Positions 26,679 through 36,575 of a stretch of DNA of 45,915 nt are shown one piece after another. Under the pieces are notes generated by a model. It worked only from the letters and a program-made list of their open reading frames with translations, had not been told where the DNA came from and ran no database searches. The stretch comes from JAWLGW01 sp964569055 (GTDB taxonomy: Bacteria; Planctomycetota; J058), in NCBI GenBank assembly GCA_964569055.1, contig CAZMSZ010000009.1, positions 1 through 45,915 of the forward strand, read 5' to 3'. Both the position numbers and the translations under genes were made by a program. Every line of letters begins with the position of its first letter. The first letter of the stretch is position 1.

Positions 26679-29600
26679 ATGAAGAGCCTGAGTCGGGGCG
26701 CGGCGCCCACCTTCGCGGCGCTGCTGCCGCTCGTGCTCACCGGCTGCGGCTACCTCGCCGCCGCGGGCGCCGGCGGCGTGCTGGGGGTGCAGGGCGGCAG
26801 CTCGCGCAAGGTGGTGTTCGCGAGCAACGCCGACCTGGTGCTGGCGCGCGGCCCGTTCGACCCGGGCGACAGCCTGGAGGGCAAGGCCGCCGTCGACCTG
26901 GTGATCGCGCAGTTCCGCTTCAACGCCACCAACTCCAGCACGCTCGAGGCACTGACCCTCACGGCCTCGGGGACCGGCGACGACGCGGCGCTCACCAACG
27001 TGCGCCTGGTGCTCGACGACGACGGCGACGGGCAGGTCGACGCCGGCGAGCCCGAGCTCGCGCCGCCCGGGACCTTCGCCGAGGACGACGGCGAGCTGCG
27101 GCTGGACGACCTCGCGCTCACGTTCACGGGCGGCGACTCGCGCGACCTGCTGGTGGTGGCCGACCTCCCCGCCGGGGCCGTGGACGGCCAGACGTTCCAG
27201 GTCGAGATCGCCGGGCCGCTCGCGGTGCGGGCGACCACGACCGTCACCGGCAAGCGCGAGCGCGTGCCGGTGTTCGGGGCGCCGCTGCGGAGCGGGGTCA
27301 AGCAGATCAGCCCCACCGGCAGCCTGAGCCTGTTCCTGGGCCCCAACCCGCCCGCGGATCGGACCGTGTTCGCCAACGCGGACGACGAGGAGGTGCTGCA
27401 GCTCGACCTGCGCGCCTCGAGCGTGGAGCCGCTGCGCGTGGACGCGCTCACGCTGCGCGCCTCGGGCAGCGGCAACGACGGCGCCGCGCGCGCCGACCTC
27501 TACCTCGACGTCGACAGCGACGGCGTGGTCGACCCGCTGGTCGACCTCCCGCTGGCGCTCAACGAGGTGGCGACAGGGGACGACGGCGCGTTCGAGTTCA
27601 CCAGCCTGGGCCAGGCGCTCAACGCGCGCGAGGTGGTGCGCTGGCTGGTGGTCCTCTCCTTCGGCGCCCCCCCCGGCGACGCCGAGACGTTCCGGGTCGA
27701 CCTCGGCGCCAACGGCGACGTGACCGCGGTCGGCCTCAGCTCGAGCGCGCCGATCGCCGTGAGCGGCGCCCCGCTCGCGGGCGCCACGCTCACGGTCCGC
27801 GACGCCACGCTCCAGGTCGGCCCGGGCACGGCGGTGCTGCCCATGCCGGCCAGCGCCACCCCGGGCACGGGGCTGGTCCCCATGCTGCAGCTCTCGCTCA
27901 CCGCCGGCCCCGCCGAGCCGGTCACGATCACCGAGCTCACGATCGAGGGGAGCGGCAGCGGCGACGAGTCGTCGGGGGTGCAGGCCCGCCTGGTGCGCGA
28001 CCTCGACGGCAACGGCCTGATCGACCCCGGCAGCGAGCTCCCCGCCTTCGCNNNNNNNNNNNNNNNNNNNNNNNNNNNNNNNNNNNNNNNNNNNNNNNNN
28101 NNNNNNNNNNNNNNNNNNNNNNNNNNNNNNNNNNNNNNNNNNNNNNNNNNNTCGGGCCTCGACGTGACCCTCACCACCAGCCCCGCCAGCGGCGGCGCGC
28201 TCACGATCGCGGGCTCGGTGGCGCTCTCCGGCCCGGCCGCGGGGGCGCTGACCCGCTTCGCCAACGCCACCGACGTGGTCGCGCTCGAGGCGATCCTCAC
28301 GGCCGGCGCGGGCGAGGCGGTCAATGTCACACAGCTCGTGCTCACGCCGAGCGGCACCGGGAACGACGCCACGGACCTGGCGTTCGAGGTGTACCAGGAC
28401 GGCGGTGTGCTGGGCACGTTCGACGGCGGCGACACCCTGCGCGCGAGCGGAACCTTCGCGACCAACGATCAGACCGCCACGGTCGCGCTGAGCGGCGTCA
28501 CGGCCCCGGCTGGCGGGAGTACGCGCCTGTGGGTCGTGTACGACTTCAACGGGCAGGCGAGCGACGGCGAGACGTTCCGCGTGGCCCTCACGCCGGGCGG
28601 CGTGAGCGCCGAGGGCGCGTCGAGCGGGCTGCCGCTGACCGCGACCGGCTCGGCCTTGACTGGGAGCGCGATCACGGTGCGCGCGCCGACGCTCACGGTC
28701 GCGCTCGGCGCGCAGAGTCCGGGGGCGAGCACTCCGTTCCGGACCCAGGCCGACGTCGAGGTGCTCCAGGCCCGCCTGATCGCAGGCTCGGCCGAGGCAG
28801 TCGAGGTGAGCGAACTGCGCTTCGAGGCGCTCGGGACGCTCGACGCGACGTCCGGGGTCACGGCGATCGCGCTCTACGTCGACGACGGCAACGGCGTCTA
28901 CGATGGCTTCGAGTCGCAGCTCGGGGCGACGGTCGTCGGCGGTTTCGACGCCACCTCGCCTGCCTCCACGACCTTCACGCTCGCCGCGGGCGAACTGGAG
29001 ATCCCAGCAGGTCAGGGGCGAGACGTGTTGCTGGTCGTGTCGTTCGGCGGCACCGCACAGGAAGGCGACTCGTTCTCGGCCCGGCTGCTCGCGACCGGCG
29101 TCACAGCGATCGGTGAGACCAGCCTGTTGGCGGTCTCGGCGGGCGGCGCGGGCGCTAGCGGGGCCGTCCAGACGCTGGCCGAGTCGGAGGTCCACCCGAG
29201 CAACTCCACCGTCGACGTGAACCCCCTCACCAAGCAAGTCGACGCGGGCGGTCTCCCGATCACCGTGACGGTCAAAGACGGATCGGGAAGCCCCATGGCG
29301 GGCCAGGCGGTGTTCCTCCTGGCAACAGGAGTGAACGATAGCGACGACATCGACCAGCCCGTCGGCTTGACCGGCGCCGACGGGATCGCGACGGGGAACA
29401 TCGACTCGTCGGTGGACGGGGACAAGACGATTACGGTCATCGTCAACCCCGGCCCGAATCAGGTGGTGCTGAGCGCCACGCCCACGGTCACGTTCACCCC
29501 CGTCGTCGTGGGCCAGGAACCGGACGTCCTCGTCAGCCAGGCTGTGGTGTGGCGCAGCGCCGCACGCGCGCTGCCCGGTGAGTCGGACGTCGAGGCGCTC

Positions 29601-31498
29601 CAGCTGCGCCTCACCGAGCGAGCGGGAACGTTGGTCGACATCGAAGCGATCACGCTCACTCCCCCGCAGCTGACGGGGGCAGTGGACGACGTGGACATCG
29701 TCGCCTTGCGCCTCTGGCGCGACGTCGCTCCTCTGGGCGTGCGCGACGAGGGCGACACCCAGCTCGGGATCGCGGCGTTCCCGGCCGACGACTCCTCGGT
29801 CACCTTCAGCCTCGCTCGCGCTGTGAGCGTGCCCGCGAGCGGGACGCTCGATCTGCTCGTGACGTTCGACCTCGCCGCCGGGATCGCGCCCGGCGCCGAC
29901 ATGCAGGTCGGCGTGCTGCTCCCCGGCGACGTGGAGCTCGTGTTCGGCGCAAGCACGCCCGCGACGCCCACCCTCGAAGGACTGGTCCAGGGACCGCTGG
30001 TGACGATCGTCCCGGCCTTCGACGCGCCCACGTCCGACACGCTCGCCGTCGCCCAGCCCGTCGTCGCGCTCGCCACCGGCGAGCTCAGCGGCGGAGGGGA
30101 CCTCGATTACGCCGCCCTCCTCGCTAACGGCCAGGTCGAGGTGCGGGCGGGCGGCGGCGACGGCACGTTCGCCGCCGGCCCCGTGCTCGACCCGGCCGGC
30201 GTGCAGAGCGGCCCCGCGGCGCTCGCCCTGGGCGACCTCGATCGGGACGGGCTCCTGGACGTGGTGGCCGCCTACGCGACCGCCGTCACCGTTTGGCGTC
30301 AGGACGCCGGCAATCCCGGTCTCTTCCTGGCGGGCGCCGACACGGCCGTCACGGGCGCCTCGGCCCTCTCCGACCTGCTGCTGCTCGACTACGACCGCGA
30401 CGGCGACCTCGACGTGCTCGTCGCGGACGGCGGCGGGACGGACGTGTTCGGCCTCGAAGGCGACGGCGCCGGCGGCCTGGCCGGAGCGGCCGCGATCCCC
30501 GGCGGGTTCGGGGCCGCGCCGCTCGACCTCGCCGCGGCCGACCTCGACCTCGACGGCGAGCTCGACCTCGTGGTGCGGCTCGACGGCGCAGTGTGGGTCG
30601 CCCCGGCGAGCGGCGGGTTCTTCGCGGCGCCGAGCGTGGCGGCCGCGGTGGCCGGCGGCGCAGGCGACCTCCTCGCGGGCGACCTCGATCGCGACGCGAC
30701 CCCCGACGCGGCGACGATCGGGACCGGTGACGAGTTGAGCGTCCTCGCCGGCGGCGGCGGGACCGTCGCGCTCGACGATCAGGGCGAGACCGCGCCCAGC
30801 CCGCTCACCTCCACGGGCGCCCGGCGTGCGGCCTTCGCCGACTGGGACCGCGACGGCAAGCTGGACCTCGCGGTGAGCCACCAGGGCCTCGACGGCCTGG
30901 TGCTCGCCCCCGGTCAGGGGCGGCTCACGGCGCCGTTCGCGCAGCCGCTGGCCGGCGAGATCACCGGGTTGGTGCAGGACCCGGGCCCGGTGGCGGTCGG
31001 CGACATCGACCGCGATGGCGACCCCGACCTGCTCGTGGGCTCGACCGCCGCGAACGAGGTCTCGGTCCTGCTCCGCGAGGGGACCGGCGGTGGCCTCGGG
31101 CCGGCCAGCTTCCGCTTCGCGGTCCGGACGGTCGACTCGGTGAGCTGGGCCCTGACCCCCTTGGGCGTGGCCGCGGGGGATGTCGACCTCGACGGCTCTC
31201 CCGACTTCGTGTTGTGCGGCAGCGACGGCGCGACGACCCACGCCTACAAGGTGTTCCTCAACGCCGGCAACGGCAGCGGCTGGGTCGCGCAGGCCGACCA
31301 GGCGCTCACCGACGAACCCGCTCGAGTGGCGCTGGCCGACCTCGATCGCGACGGCGACCCCGACCTCGTGCTCAGCTACGCCGACGGNNNNNNNNNNNNN
31401 NNNNNNNNNNNNNNNNNNNNNNNNNNNNNNNNNNNNNNNNNNNNNNNNNNNNNNNNNNNNNNNNNNNNNNNNNNNNNNNNNNNNNNNACCCAACCTGA
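26679..31498 (+). CDS. Large lipoprotein with repeated beta domains and FG-GAP/VCBS repeats (two gaps inside)
   Basis: About 1600 aa. Lipobox LTGC (Cys23). Residues ~40-850 are a series of ~130-aa beta domains sharing a 'LxLTASGTGDDxA...DxDGDGxVD' core with calcium-type Asp loops, followed by a DLLVVxDLPAGAxDGQTFxV strand. An Ig-like segment (ITVTVKDGSGSPMAGQAVFL) follows near 870. The C-terminal ~450 residues are FG-GAP/VCBS repeats (GDLDRDGLLDVV, LLDYDRDGDLDVL, ADLDLDGELDLV, GDIDRDGDPDLL and more), a beta-propeller with Ca2+ sites as in integrin-like surface proteins. Start chosen from GGAGG 5 nt upstream. The second gap shifts frame; a TGA at 31496-31498 is the likely stop. Surface adhesion or structural role inferred. 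Confidence 0.8.
28052..28151. other. Assembly gap (100 N) in the repeat lipoprotein
   Basis: Placeholder gap between two of the repeated beta domains; the domain number is uncertain. Reading frame happens to be kept. Confidence 0.99.
31388..31487. other. Assembly gap (100 N) in FG-GAP repeats
   Basis: Placeholder gap near the 3' end of the repeat lipoprotein; further FG-GAP repeats may be missing. Confidence 0.99.
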
Positions 31499-31558
31499 GC
31501 TGGTTGCAGCCCCCTGGCGGCGCTGCCATCGTCCCTTCGGTCGGAAGGGCGGGCCTAC

Positions 31559-33427
31559 ATGCTGGGAAGCGCATCAGGCAGGTTGCACCGCTCGATCGCA
31601 GCGTTCTGCTGCGTCGCGCTGGTCGCCTGCGACCCGCCAACCGGGTCGTCCTCGTCTGGGTCTACCGAAGCCGAAGAGCCCGCGCCGGTCACGGAGACCA
31701 CGCCCGAGCCGACGGTGGAGGAGCCGGTCGTCGAGGAGGAGGAGCCGGCCCCCGAGCCCGAACCGATCGTCGAGCCTTGCGCCGCGGTCCCGGTCACCGG
31801 GCAGGTCCTCGCGGAGGCGCTCGGCGACGACGGCGACCTGCAGGCTGGGTTCGCCTGGCCCTCGCCGCGGTTCGAGCTCGACTCGACCGGACAGGTCGTC
31901 ACCGATCACCTGACCGGGCTGCAGTGGACGCGCAGCGGCCTGACCTCGACGACCAAGCTGAACTGGGAGGCGGCGCTCGCCTTCGTCGACGGACTGGCGG
32001 TCGCCGAGCTCGACGACTGGCGGCTGCCCAACATCAACGAGCTGGAGAGCCTGGTCGACTACGGCGCCTCGTTCCCCACGCTCTCCAGCGACGCGCCGTT
32101 CGTGGACATGCAGTTCTCGTTCGGGTTGGAGAGCTCGAGCGCCTACTGGACGTCGACGTCGGTGCTCGACTCGACCGGCCTGCCCAGCCGGCGACTCATC
32201 AAGTCGTTCGGGACCGGCCGCACGTTCGGCCCCGCGACCAACGCCACCCACTGGGTGCTGGCCTGCCGCGGCGACGGGACCGGCGGCGCCGTCCGGCTGC
32301 CGCGGACCGGGTGGACGATCTCCAACGCCAACGCGGGGGGCGACGACGGCGACCTGCAGATGGGGCTCGCCTGGCCCGAGCCGCGCTTCACCGTGCACGG
32401 CGACGGCACCGTCACCGACGAGCTGACCGGCCTCATGTGGACCGAGCGCGCCGACCTCGAGGCGCCCCTCAACTGGCAGGCCGCCCTGGACGCCGTGGCG
32501 GCGGGGAACGCCGACGCGCTGTTCGGCTACGACGACTGGCGGCTCCCCAACGCGCGCGAGCTGCGCAGCCTGGTCGACTACAGCCGCATGCAGGCGCCCC
32601 TCCCGCCGGGGCACCCGTTCGACGGGGTCTCCTTCATCTACTGGACCTCGACCAGCCTGGCCGCGGACCCCGCGAGCGCGGCGGTCGTCTCGTTCGACCT
32701 CGCGAGCGACGTGCGCTCGTTCGACTCGAAGGGGATCACCTACGGGCTGTGGCGCGTCCGTGGGGTCACGCGCACCGAGCGGGTCCTCCCGGGCGAGGAC
32801 CCCGAGGATCCCCCGGGCGGCGAGGACCCGCAGGATCCGCCCGGTGACGAGGACCCCGAGGATCCCCCCGGCGGTGAGGACCCCGAGGATCCCCCCGGCG
32901 GTGAGGATCCCGAGGATCCCCCCGGCGAAGAGGACCCCGAGGATCCGCCGGTGTGCGCGATCCAGCACAGCGCGGTCTCGATCCGGGTCGAGGTCCGCTG
33001 GGTGCCGAACCACAAGCTCGTGGACGTGACCTACCTGGTCGACATCCCCGACGACCTCGACGTGGTCTCGGTGCGCCTGGTCTCGGTGACCTCGAACGAG
33101 CCGGAGAACGGCCACGGCGACGGCAACACCGCCTGCGACTGGCAGCAGACCGACGACGGCCACCTGCTCCTGCGCGCCGAGCGCTCCGGCAAGGGCTCGG
33201 GCCGGGTCTACACGGTCACGGCCGAGCTGACCCTGGCTTGCGGTCACGTGATCCCGGCCGTGGGCCAGCTCGTGATCCCGCACGACAACGGCCACGGCGG
33301 CGGCGGGCACGGCGGTGGTGGTCACGATCAGGGCGACGACGACGACTGCGACGACGACGACCACGGGCACCACGGTGGCCACGGGCACCACGGCCACGGC
33401 CACGGCCACCACGGCCACGGCCACTAG
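31559..33427 (+). CDS. Lipoprotein with two DUF1566 domains, a PEDPPGGED repeat and a His/Asp-rich tail
   Basis: 622 aa. Lipobox LVAC (Cys24), then a Glu/Pro-rich linker. Two DUF1566 (Lcl-type) domains follow, about 100-240 and 250-400: each has DxLTGLxWTR/E, a NW(E/Q)AAL segment, the hallmark DDWRLPN and LVDY, then YWTSTS. DUF1566 is a C-type-lectin-like fold of unknown ligand found on bacterial surfaces. A 9-residue repeat (EDPEDPPGG, 5-6 copies) links to a ~110-residue beta domain. The last ~48 residues are His, Gly and Asp almost only (GHGHHGHGHGHH and DDDDCDDDD), a probable Zn/Ni/Cu or Ca binding tail. It follows the FG-GAP lipoprotein on the same strand. A periplasmic or surface scaffold with metal binding is inferred. 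Confidence 0.85.
   Translation: MLGSASGRLHRSIAAFCCVALVACDPPTGSSSSGSTEAEEPAPVTETTPEPTVEEPVVEEEEPAPEPEPIVEPCAAVPVTGQVLAEALGDDGDLQAGFAWPSPRFELDSTGQVVTDHLTGLQWTRSGLTSTTKLNWEAALAFVDGLAVAELDDWRLPNINELESLVDYGASFPTLSSDAPFVDMQFSFGLESSSAYWTSTSVLDSTGLPSRRLIKSFGTGRTFGPATNATHWVLACRGDGTGGAVRLPRTGWTISNANAGGDDGDLQMGLAWPEPRFTVHGDGTVTDELTGLMWTERADLEAPLNWQAALDAVAAGNADALFGYDDWRLPNARELRSLVDYSRMQAPLPPGHPFDGVSFIYWTSTSLAADPASAAVVSFDLASDVRSFDSKGITYGLWRVRGVTRTERVLPGEDPEDPPGGEDPQDPPGDEDPEDPPGGEDPEDPPGGEDPEDPPGEEDPEDPPVCAIQHSAVSIRVEVRWVPNHKLVDVTYLVDIPDDLDVVSVRLVSVTSNEPENGHGDGNTACDWQQTDDGHLLLRAERSGKGSGRVYTVTAELTLACGHVIPAVGQLVIPHDNGHGGGGHGGGGHDQGDDDDCDDDDHGHHGGHGHHGHGHGHHGHGH
32795..32949 (+). repeat. 27-bp coding repeat (EDPEDPPGG)
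   Basis: Five full and one partial copy of a 27-bp unit encoding EDPEDPPGG variants, an acidic, proline-rich spacer between the DUF1566 domains and the C-terminal beta domain. Confidence 0.85.
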
Positions 33428-33556
33428 GCCGCGGATATCGTTCAGCTCTTGCTCTCCGCTGACGCTGGGCGACAGCGGTCTGTGCTGAGCAGGGCAAGGT
33501 AGGGGACGACAAGAGAGATCCGGACGTACCGGCCGCCGTAAGGCATATTGGCCGGC

Positions 33557-34225
33557 ATGGAATGGATCGCCCTGCTCGTCGCGGCGCTGTTCGCCCTGCT
33601 CGGCGTCGGCTGCTTGATCCTGGTGGCGGTGGGGCTGCCGGGGACCTGGATCCTGCTCGCCCTGGCCCTGGTGGTCGAGCTGAGCGACCGCGCCTACGCG
33701 CAATCGCCCGAGCCGCAGACCTTCGGGTGGTGGCTGCTGATCGCCTGCCTGGCGCTCGCCCTGTTCGGTGAGCTGCTCGAGTTCCTGGCCGGAGCCGCCG
33801 GGACCAAGGTGGGCGGCGGCAGCCGGCGCGGCATGGTGGGCGCGATCGTGGGCGGGATCCTGGGCGCGATCCTGCTGACGCCGGTGATCCCGGTCCCGCT
33901 GGTCGGGACCCTGGTGGGCGCGCTGATCGGGACGTTCTGCGGCGCGCTCGTCGCCGAGCGGACCCGCCCCGACCGGCGGCGCCCCAGCCCGGTGGCCCCC
34001 GTCCCGGCTCCCGTCGGAGCGTCGGGCGCGGAGGTGGTCGCGGTCGGCGACGCGGCCGATCCGGCGCTGCCCGCCGCGCCCGAGCCCGGCCGCGACCTCG
34101 GCTGGGGCCCCGACCTCAAGGCGGCGCTCGGCGCGACCACGGGCCGCCTGCTCGGGACGATCGGCAAGCTGGCGGTCGGCGTCGCGATCTGGATCGCCCT
34201 CAGCGTGGCGGCCTTCTGGCCGTGA
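33557..34225 (+). CDS. DUF456 family membrane protein
   Basis: 222 aa. The N-terminal ~130 residues hold four to five hydrophobic helices with the DUF456 marks VAVGLPGTWILL, FGELLEFLAG, a Gly-rich MVGAIVGGILGAI and PLVGTLVGALIGTFCGALVAE. A Pro/Ala linker and a final hydrophobic helix follow. DUF456 proteins are small inner-membrane proteins of unknown function with glycine-zipper-like helices. I start at the ATG 33557 rather than a TTG three codons earlier because it directly precedes the first helix. CATATT ends 7 nt upstream of it. No Shine-Dalgarno seen. The next gene starts 68 bp downstream. Confidence 0.82.
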   Translation: MEWIALLVAALFALLGVGCLILVAVGLPGTWILLALALVVELSDRAYAQSPEPQTFGWWLLIACLALALFGELLEFLAGAAGTKVGGGSRRGMVGAIVGGILGAILLTPVIPVPLVGTLVGALIGTFCGALVAERTRPDRRRPSPVAPVPAPVGASGAEVVAVGDAADPALPAAPEPGRDLGWGPDLKAALGATTGRLLGTIGKLAVGVAIWIALSVAAFWP

Positions 34226-34293
34226 GCGTCGCCGCGCCCGCTGCGGCGGGTCAGCGCCTCGGGTAGGGTCACGGCCTCTCGAGAGGAGGCCCC

Positions 34294-35148
34294 GTGACGC
34301 TCCGCCGCCCGCTGCTCGTGTCCGCGCTGGTGCTCGCCGCGTCCGCCGCGGCGCTGGCCGCGCCCTCCGCCCGACGCCTGTTCGCGCGCGGGGAGCCGGT
34401 CGCCTGGGAGACGGTCGCCGCGCGCGCTTGCCAGGCGCGCCTGGTGTTCGTGGGCGAGGAGCACGGCCGCCGCGAGCACCACCTGCTACAGCGCGACCTA
34501 CTGGCCCACATGGCGAGCGCGGGCCCGGTGCTCCTCGGCTGCGAGTACTTCCCGCGCAGCCTCCAGCCCGTGCTCGACCGGTTCAACGCCGGCGAGCTCG
34601 ACCTCGACGAGCTCCCCGAGGCGGTCGGCTGGCGCGAGGTGTGGAACCACGACTGGGAGGCGTACCGCCCGCTGTTCGCGCTATGCCAGGAGCGTCGGAT
34701 CCCGGTGATCGCGCTCAACGCCGAGCGCGAGCTGGTGCGGCGCGTGCGCAAGGTCGGGCTCGAGGGGCTCGAGCTCGCCGAGCGCGCCCGCCTGCCGCGG
34801 CTCGACCTCGACCACCCCGCGCACCGCGAGCGCGTGATCGCGCAGCTCCAGCAGGTCCACCCCATGCCCGAGCCCATGCGCGAGCGCTACTACCAGGCGT
34901 TCACCGTGTGGGACGAGGTCATGGCGGACTCGGTGTGCGAGGCGTTCTTGCGCGACCGCCGCCCCGACCTCCGCATGCTCGTGGTCGCGGGGCGCGCCCA
35001 CATCGAAGGGGGCGGGACCGGGATCCCCGACCGGGTCACCCGTCGCCTCCCGCTGGCGCGCCTGACGGTGGTGTGCGGCGAGGCCCGCCCGGGCGACGGC
35101 GACGTGATCCTCGCGCCGCCCCTGCGCGAAGGCGGCGCCTGGTACTGA
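34294..35148 (+). CDS. ChaN-like haem-binding/iron-regulated family protein
   Basis: 284 aa. N-terminal signal-like hydrophobic helix (residues 6-23) without a clear lipobox Cys. The body matches PF04187 (ChaN, Cofac_haem_bdg): VFVGEEHGRREHH, LLGCEYFPRSLQPVLDRF, a WREVWNHDWEAYRPLF segment, IPVIALNAERELVRRV, WDEVMADS, and LVVAGRAHIEGGGTGIPDRV. Campylobacter ChaN binds two haems as a dimer; related proteins are thought to act in iron uptake or haem handling. The GTG start is supported by GAGGAGG 5 nt upstream. Usually the final motif reads G-x-G-H-I; here it is GRAHI, a small variation. Periplasmic location inferred. Confidence 0.87.
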   Translation: MTLRRPLLVSALVLAASAAALAAPSARRLFARGEPVAWETVAARACQARLVFVGEEHGRREHHLLQRDLLAHMASAGPVLLGCEYFPRSLQPVLDRFNAGELDLDELPEAVGWREVWNHDWEAYRPLFALCQERRIPVIALNAERELVRRVRKVGLEGLELAERARLPRLDLDHPAHRERVIAQLQQVHPMPEPMRERYYQAFTVWDEVMADSVCEAFLRDRRPDLRMLVVAGRAHIEGGGTGIPDRVTRRLPLARLTVVCGEARPGDGDVILAPPLREGGAWY

Positions 35149-35294
35149 GCTCGGCGCAAACCCCATCCGGTCGCGGCTGCGCGAGCGCGGCGTCGGGCGA
35201 TCCCCGAGGGCCGCGCCCAGGCGCCGGCCCGCGAGCCGCGGCGGGCGGGGAGCGCACGTTGCGCCGGCGCCCCCGTCCGCGGCATAACTCGGAC

Positions 35295-36575
35295 ATGGCC
35301 GAGGCGATCGAGTACCGGGGCGAGCCGGTCCCCGTCCGAGTCGGGGCGCGGCAGGTGGTCCAGCTCCCGCCGCGCGCGCTGCGCGTGCGGCTCAGGGGGC
35401 TGCTGTTCGACACCAGCCGCACGTTCCTGCTCCCGCGCGCGCTCAACGGGGTGCGCCGGCTCAAGGCGCTGTACGAGCAGTACCCCGGCGCGAGCGTGCT
35501 GATCGTGGGGCACGCCGACGCCGCCGGCGCGGCCGCCTACAACCTCACCCTCTCGCGCCAGCGCGCCGAGGCGGTGGGCGCCTTCCTCGCCGATCGGGTC
35601 GACGACTGGCTGGCCTGGTACCGCTCGCCCGAGCAGGAGAAGGCCTGGGGCACCCGCGAGGACGAGCACATGCTCTCGGCCCTCGGCGACGCGGACGGGC
35701 CGTTCCTGGACGGCGCCGCCGACGATCAGCGCGACGAGACCACGAAGGCCGCCGTGCGGCGGTTCCAGGAGTGGAGCAACCAGGAGCGCGGCACGACCCT
35801 GGCCGTGGACGGGATCGCGGGCGAGCACACCCGGCGCGCGCTGATCGCCGCCTACATGGCGCAGGACGGCACCTCGCTCCCGCCCGGGACCACGGTCGCG
35901 GTCCACGGCTGCGGCGAGCTCCACCCCGAGGTCGCGACCGCCGACGGGGTGGCCGAGGAGGAGAACCGGCGGGTGGAGGTGTTCCTGTTCGAGGGGCCGA
36001 TCGAGCCGGCGCCGCAGGAGCGCTGCCCGGCGCCCGGCTGCGCCGAGCACGCGCAGTGGGTCGCGCGGGCGGCCGAGACGATCGACCTGCGCGATCAGCT
36101 CCCCGCCCCGCGCGGGCGGACCTTCACGCTCGAGCTGACCGACGACGTCCTCCTCCCCGAGGACGCCGAGCTGGTGGTGCACGGGCTGCCGAGCCCGCTC
36201 CGCCTGCGCGCCGCCGAGCACCACGACCCCGAGGCCGGGCGCTACGCGTTCGCGATCCACGACCCGCCGCCCGGCGCCCGCTGCCGCGCGACGCTGGTCT
36301 CGACCCAGGCCACGCTGGTGCTGTTCGATCGGGTCGACCTCAGCCGCTACGTGGAGGAGGCGCTCGCCGCGGGCAGCCCGCCGTTCCTGCCGATCGACCT
36401 CCCGGACGAGGCGTTCCAGACGCGCGAGGTGCCGACCCCCGAGGAGGAGGCGCTGGGCGAGCAGGCCTTCGTCGGGCCGTTCGAGGACCTGCGCGAGGTG
36501 GAGGCGGGGGAGCGCGACTTCCCGCCCCAGCCCGACCGCGCGGGCGCCCTGGACGAGCCGGAGCGGATCAACTGA
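35295..36575 (+). CDS. OmpA-type protein with a peptidoglycan-binding domain nested inside, first gene of the operon
   Basis: 426 aa, no signal peptide. The OmpA C-like fold is split: its first part (FDTSRTFLLP, VLIVGHADAAG, NLTLSRQRAEAVGAFL) is at ~37-100 and its last part (VAVHGCGELHP, then EEENRRVEVFLFEG) at ~200-238. Between them sits a PG_binding_1 domain (TTKAAVRRFQEW ... VDGIAGEHTRRAL, ~150-185). A ~190-residue beta-rich region with several Cys follows. OmpA-like domains bind the diaminopimelate of peptidoglycan. Cytoplasmic synthesis without a signal fits cargo of a contractile or other dedicated system, but this is inference. The stop overlaps the next ATG (TGATG). Confidence 0.8.
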   Translation: MAEAIEYRGEPVPVRVGARQVVQLPPRALRVRLRGLLFDTSRTFLLPRALNGVRRLKALYEQYPGASVLIVGHADAAGAAAYNLTLSRQRAEAVGAFLADRVDDWLAWYRSPEQEKAWGTREDEHMLSALGDADGPFLDGAADDQRDETTKAAVRRFQEWSNQERGTTLAVDGIAGEHTRRALIAAYMAQDGTSLPPGTTVAVHGCGELHPEVATADGVAEEENRRVEVFLFEGPIEPAPQERCPAPGCAEHAQWVARAAETIDLRDQLPAPRGRTFTLELTDDVLLPEDAELVVHGLPSPLRLRAAEHHDPEAGRYAFAIHDPPPGARCRATLVSTQATLVLFDRVDLSRYVEEALAAGSPPFLPIDLPDEAFQTREVPTPEEEALGEQAFVGPFEDLREVEAGERDFPPQPDRAGALDEPERIN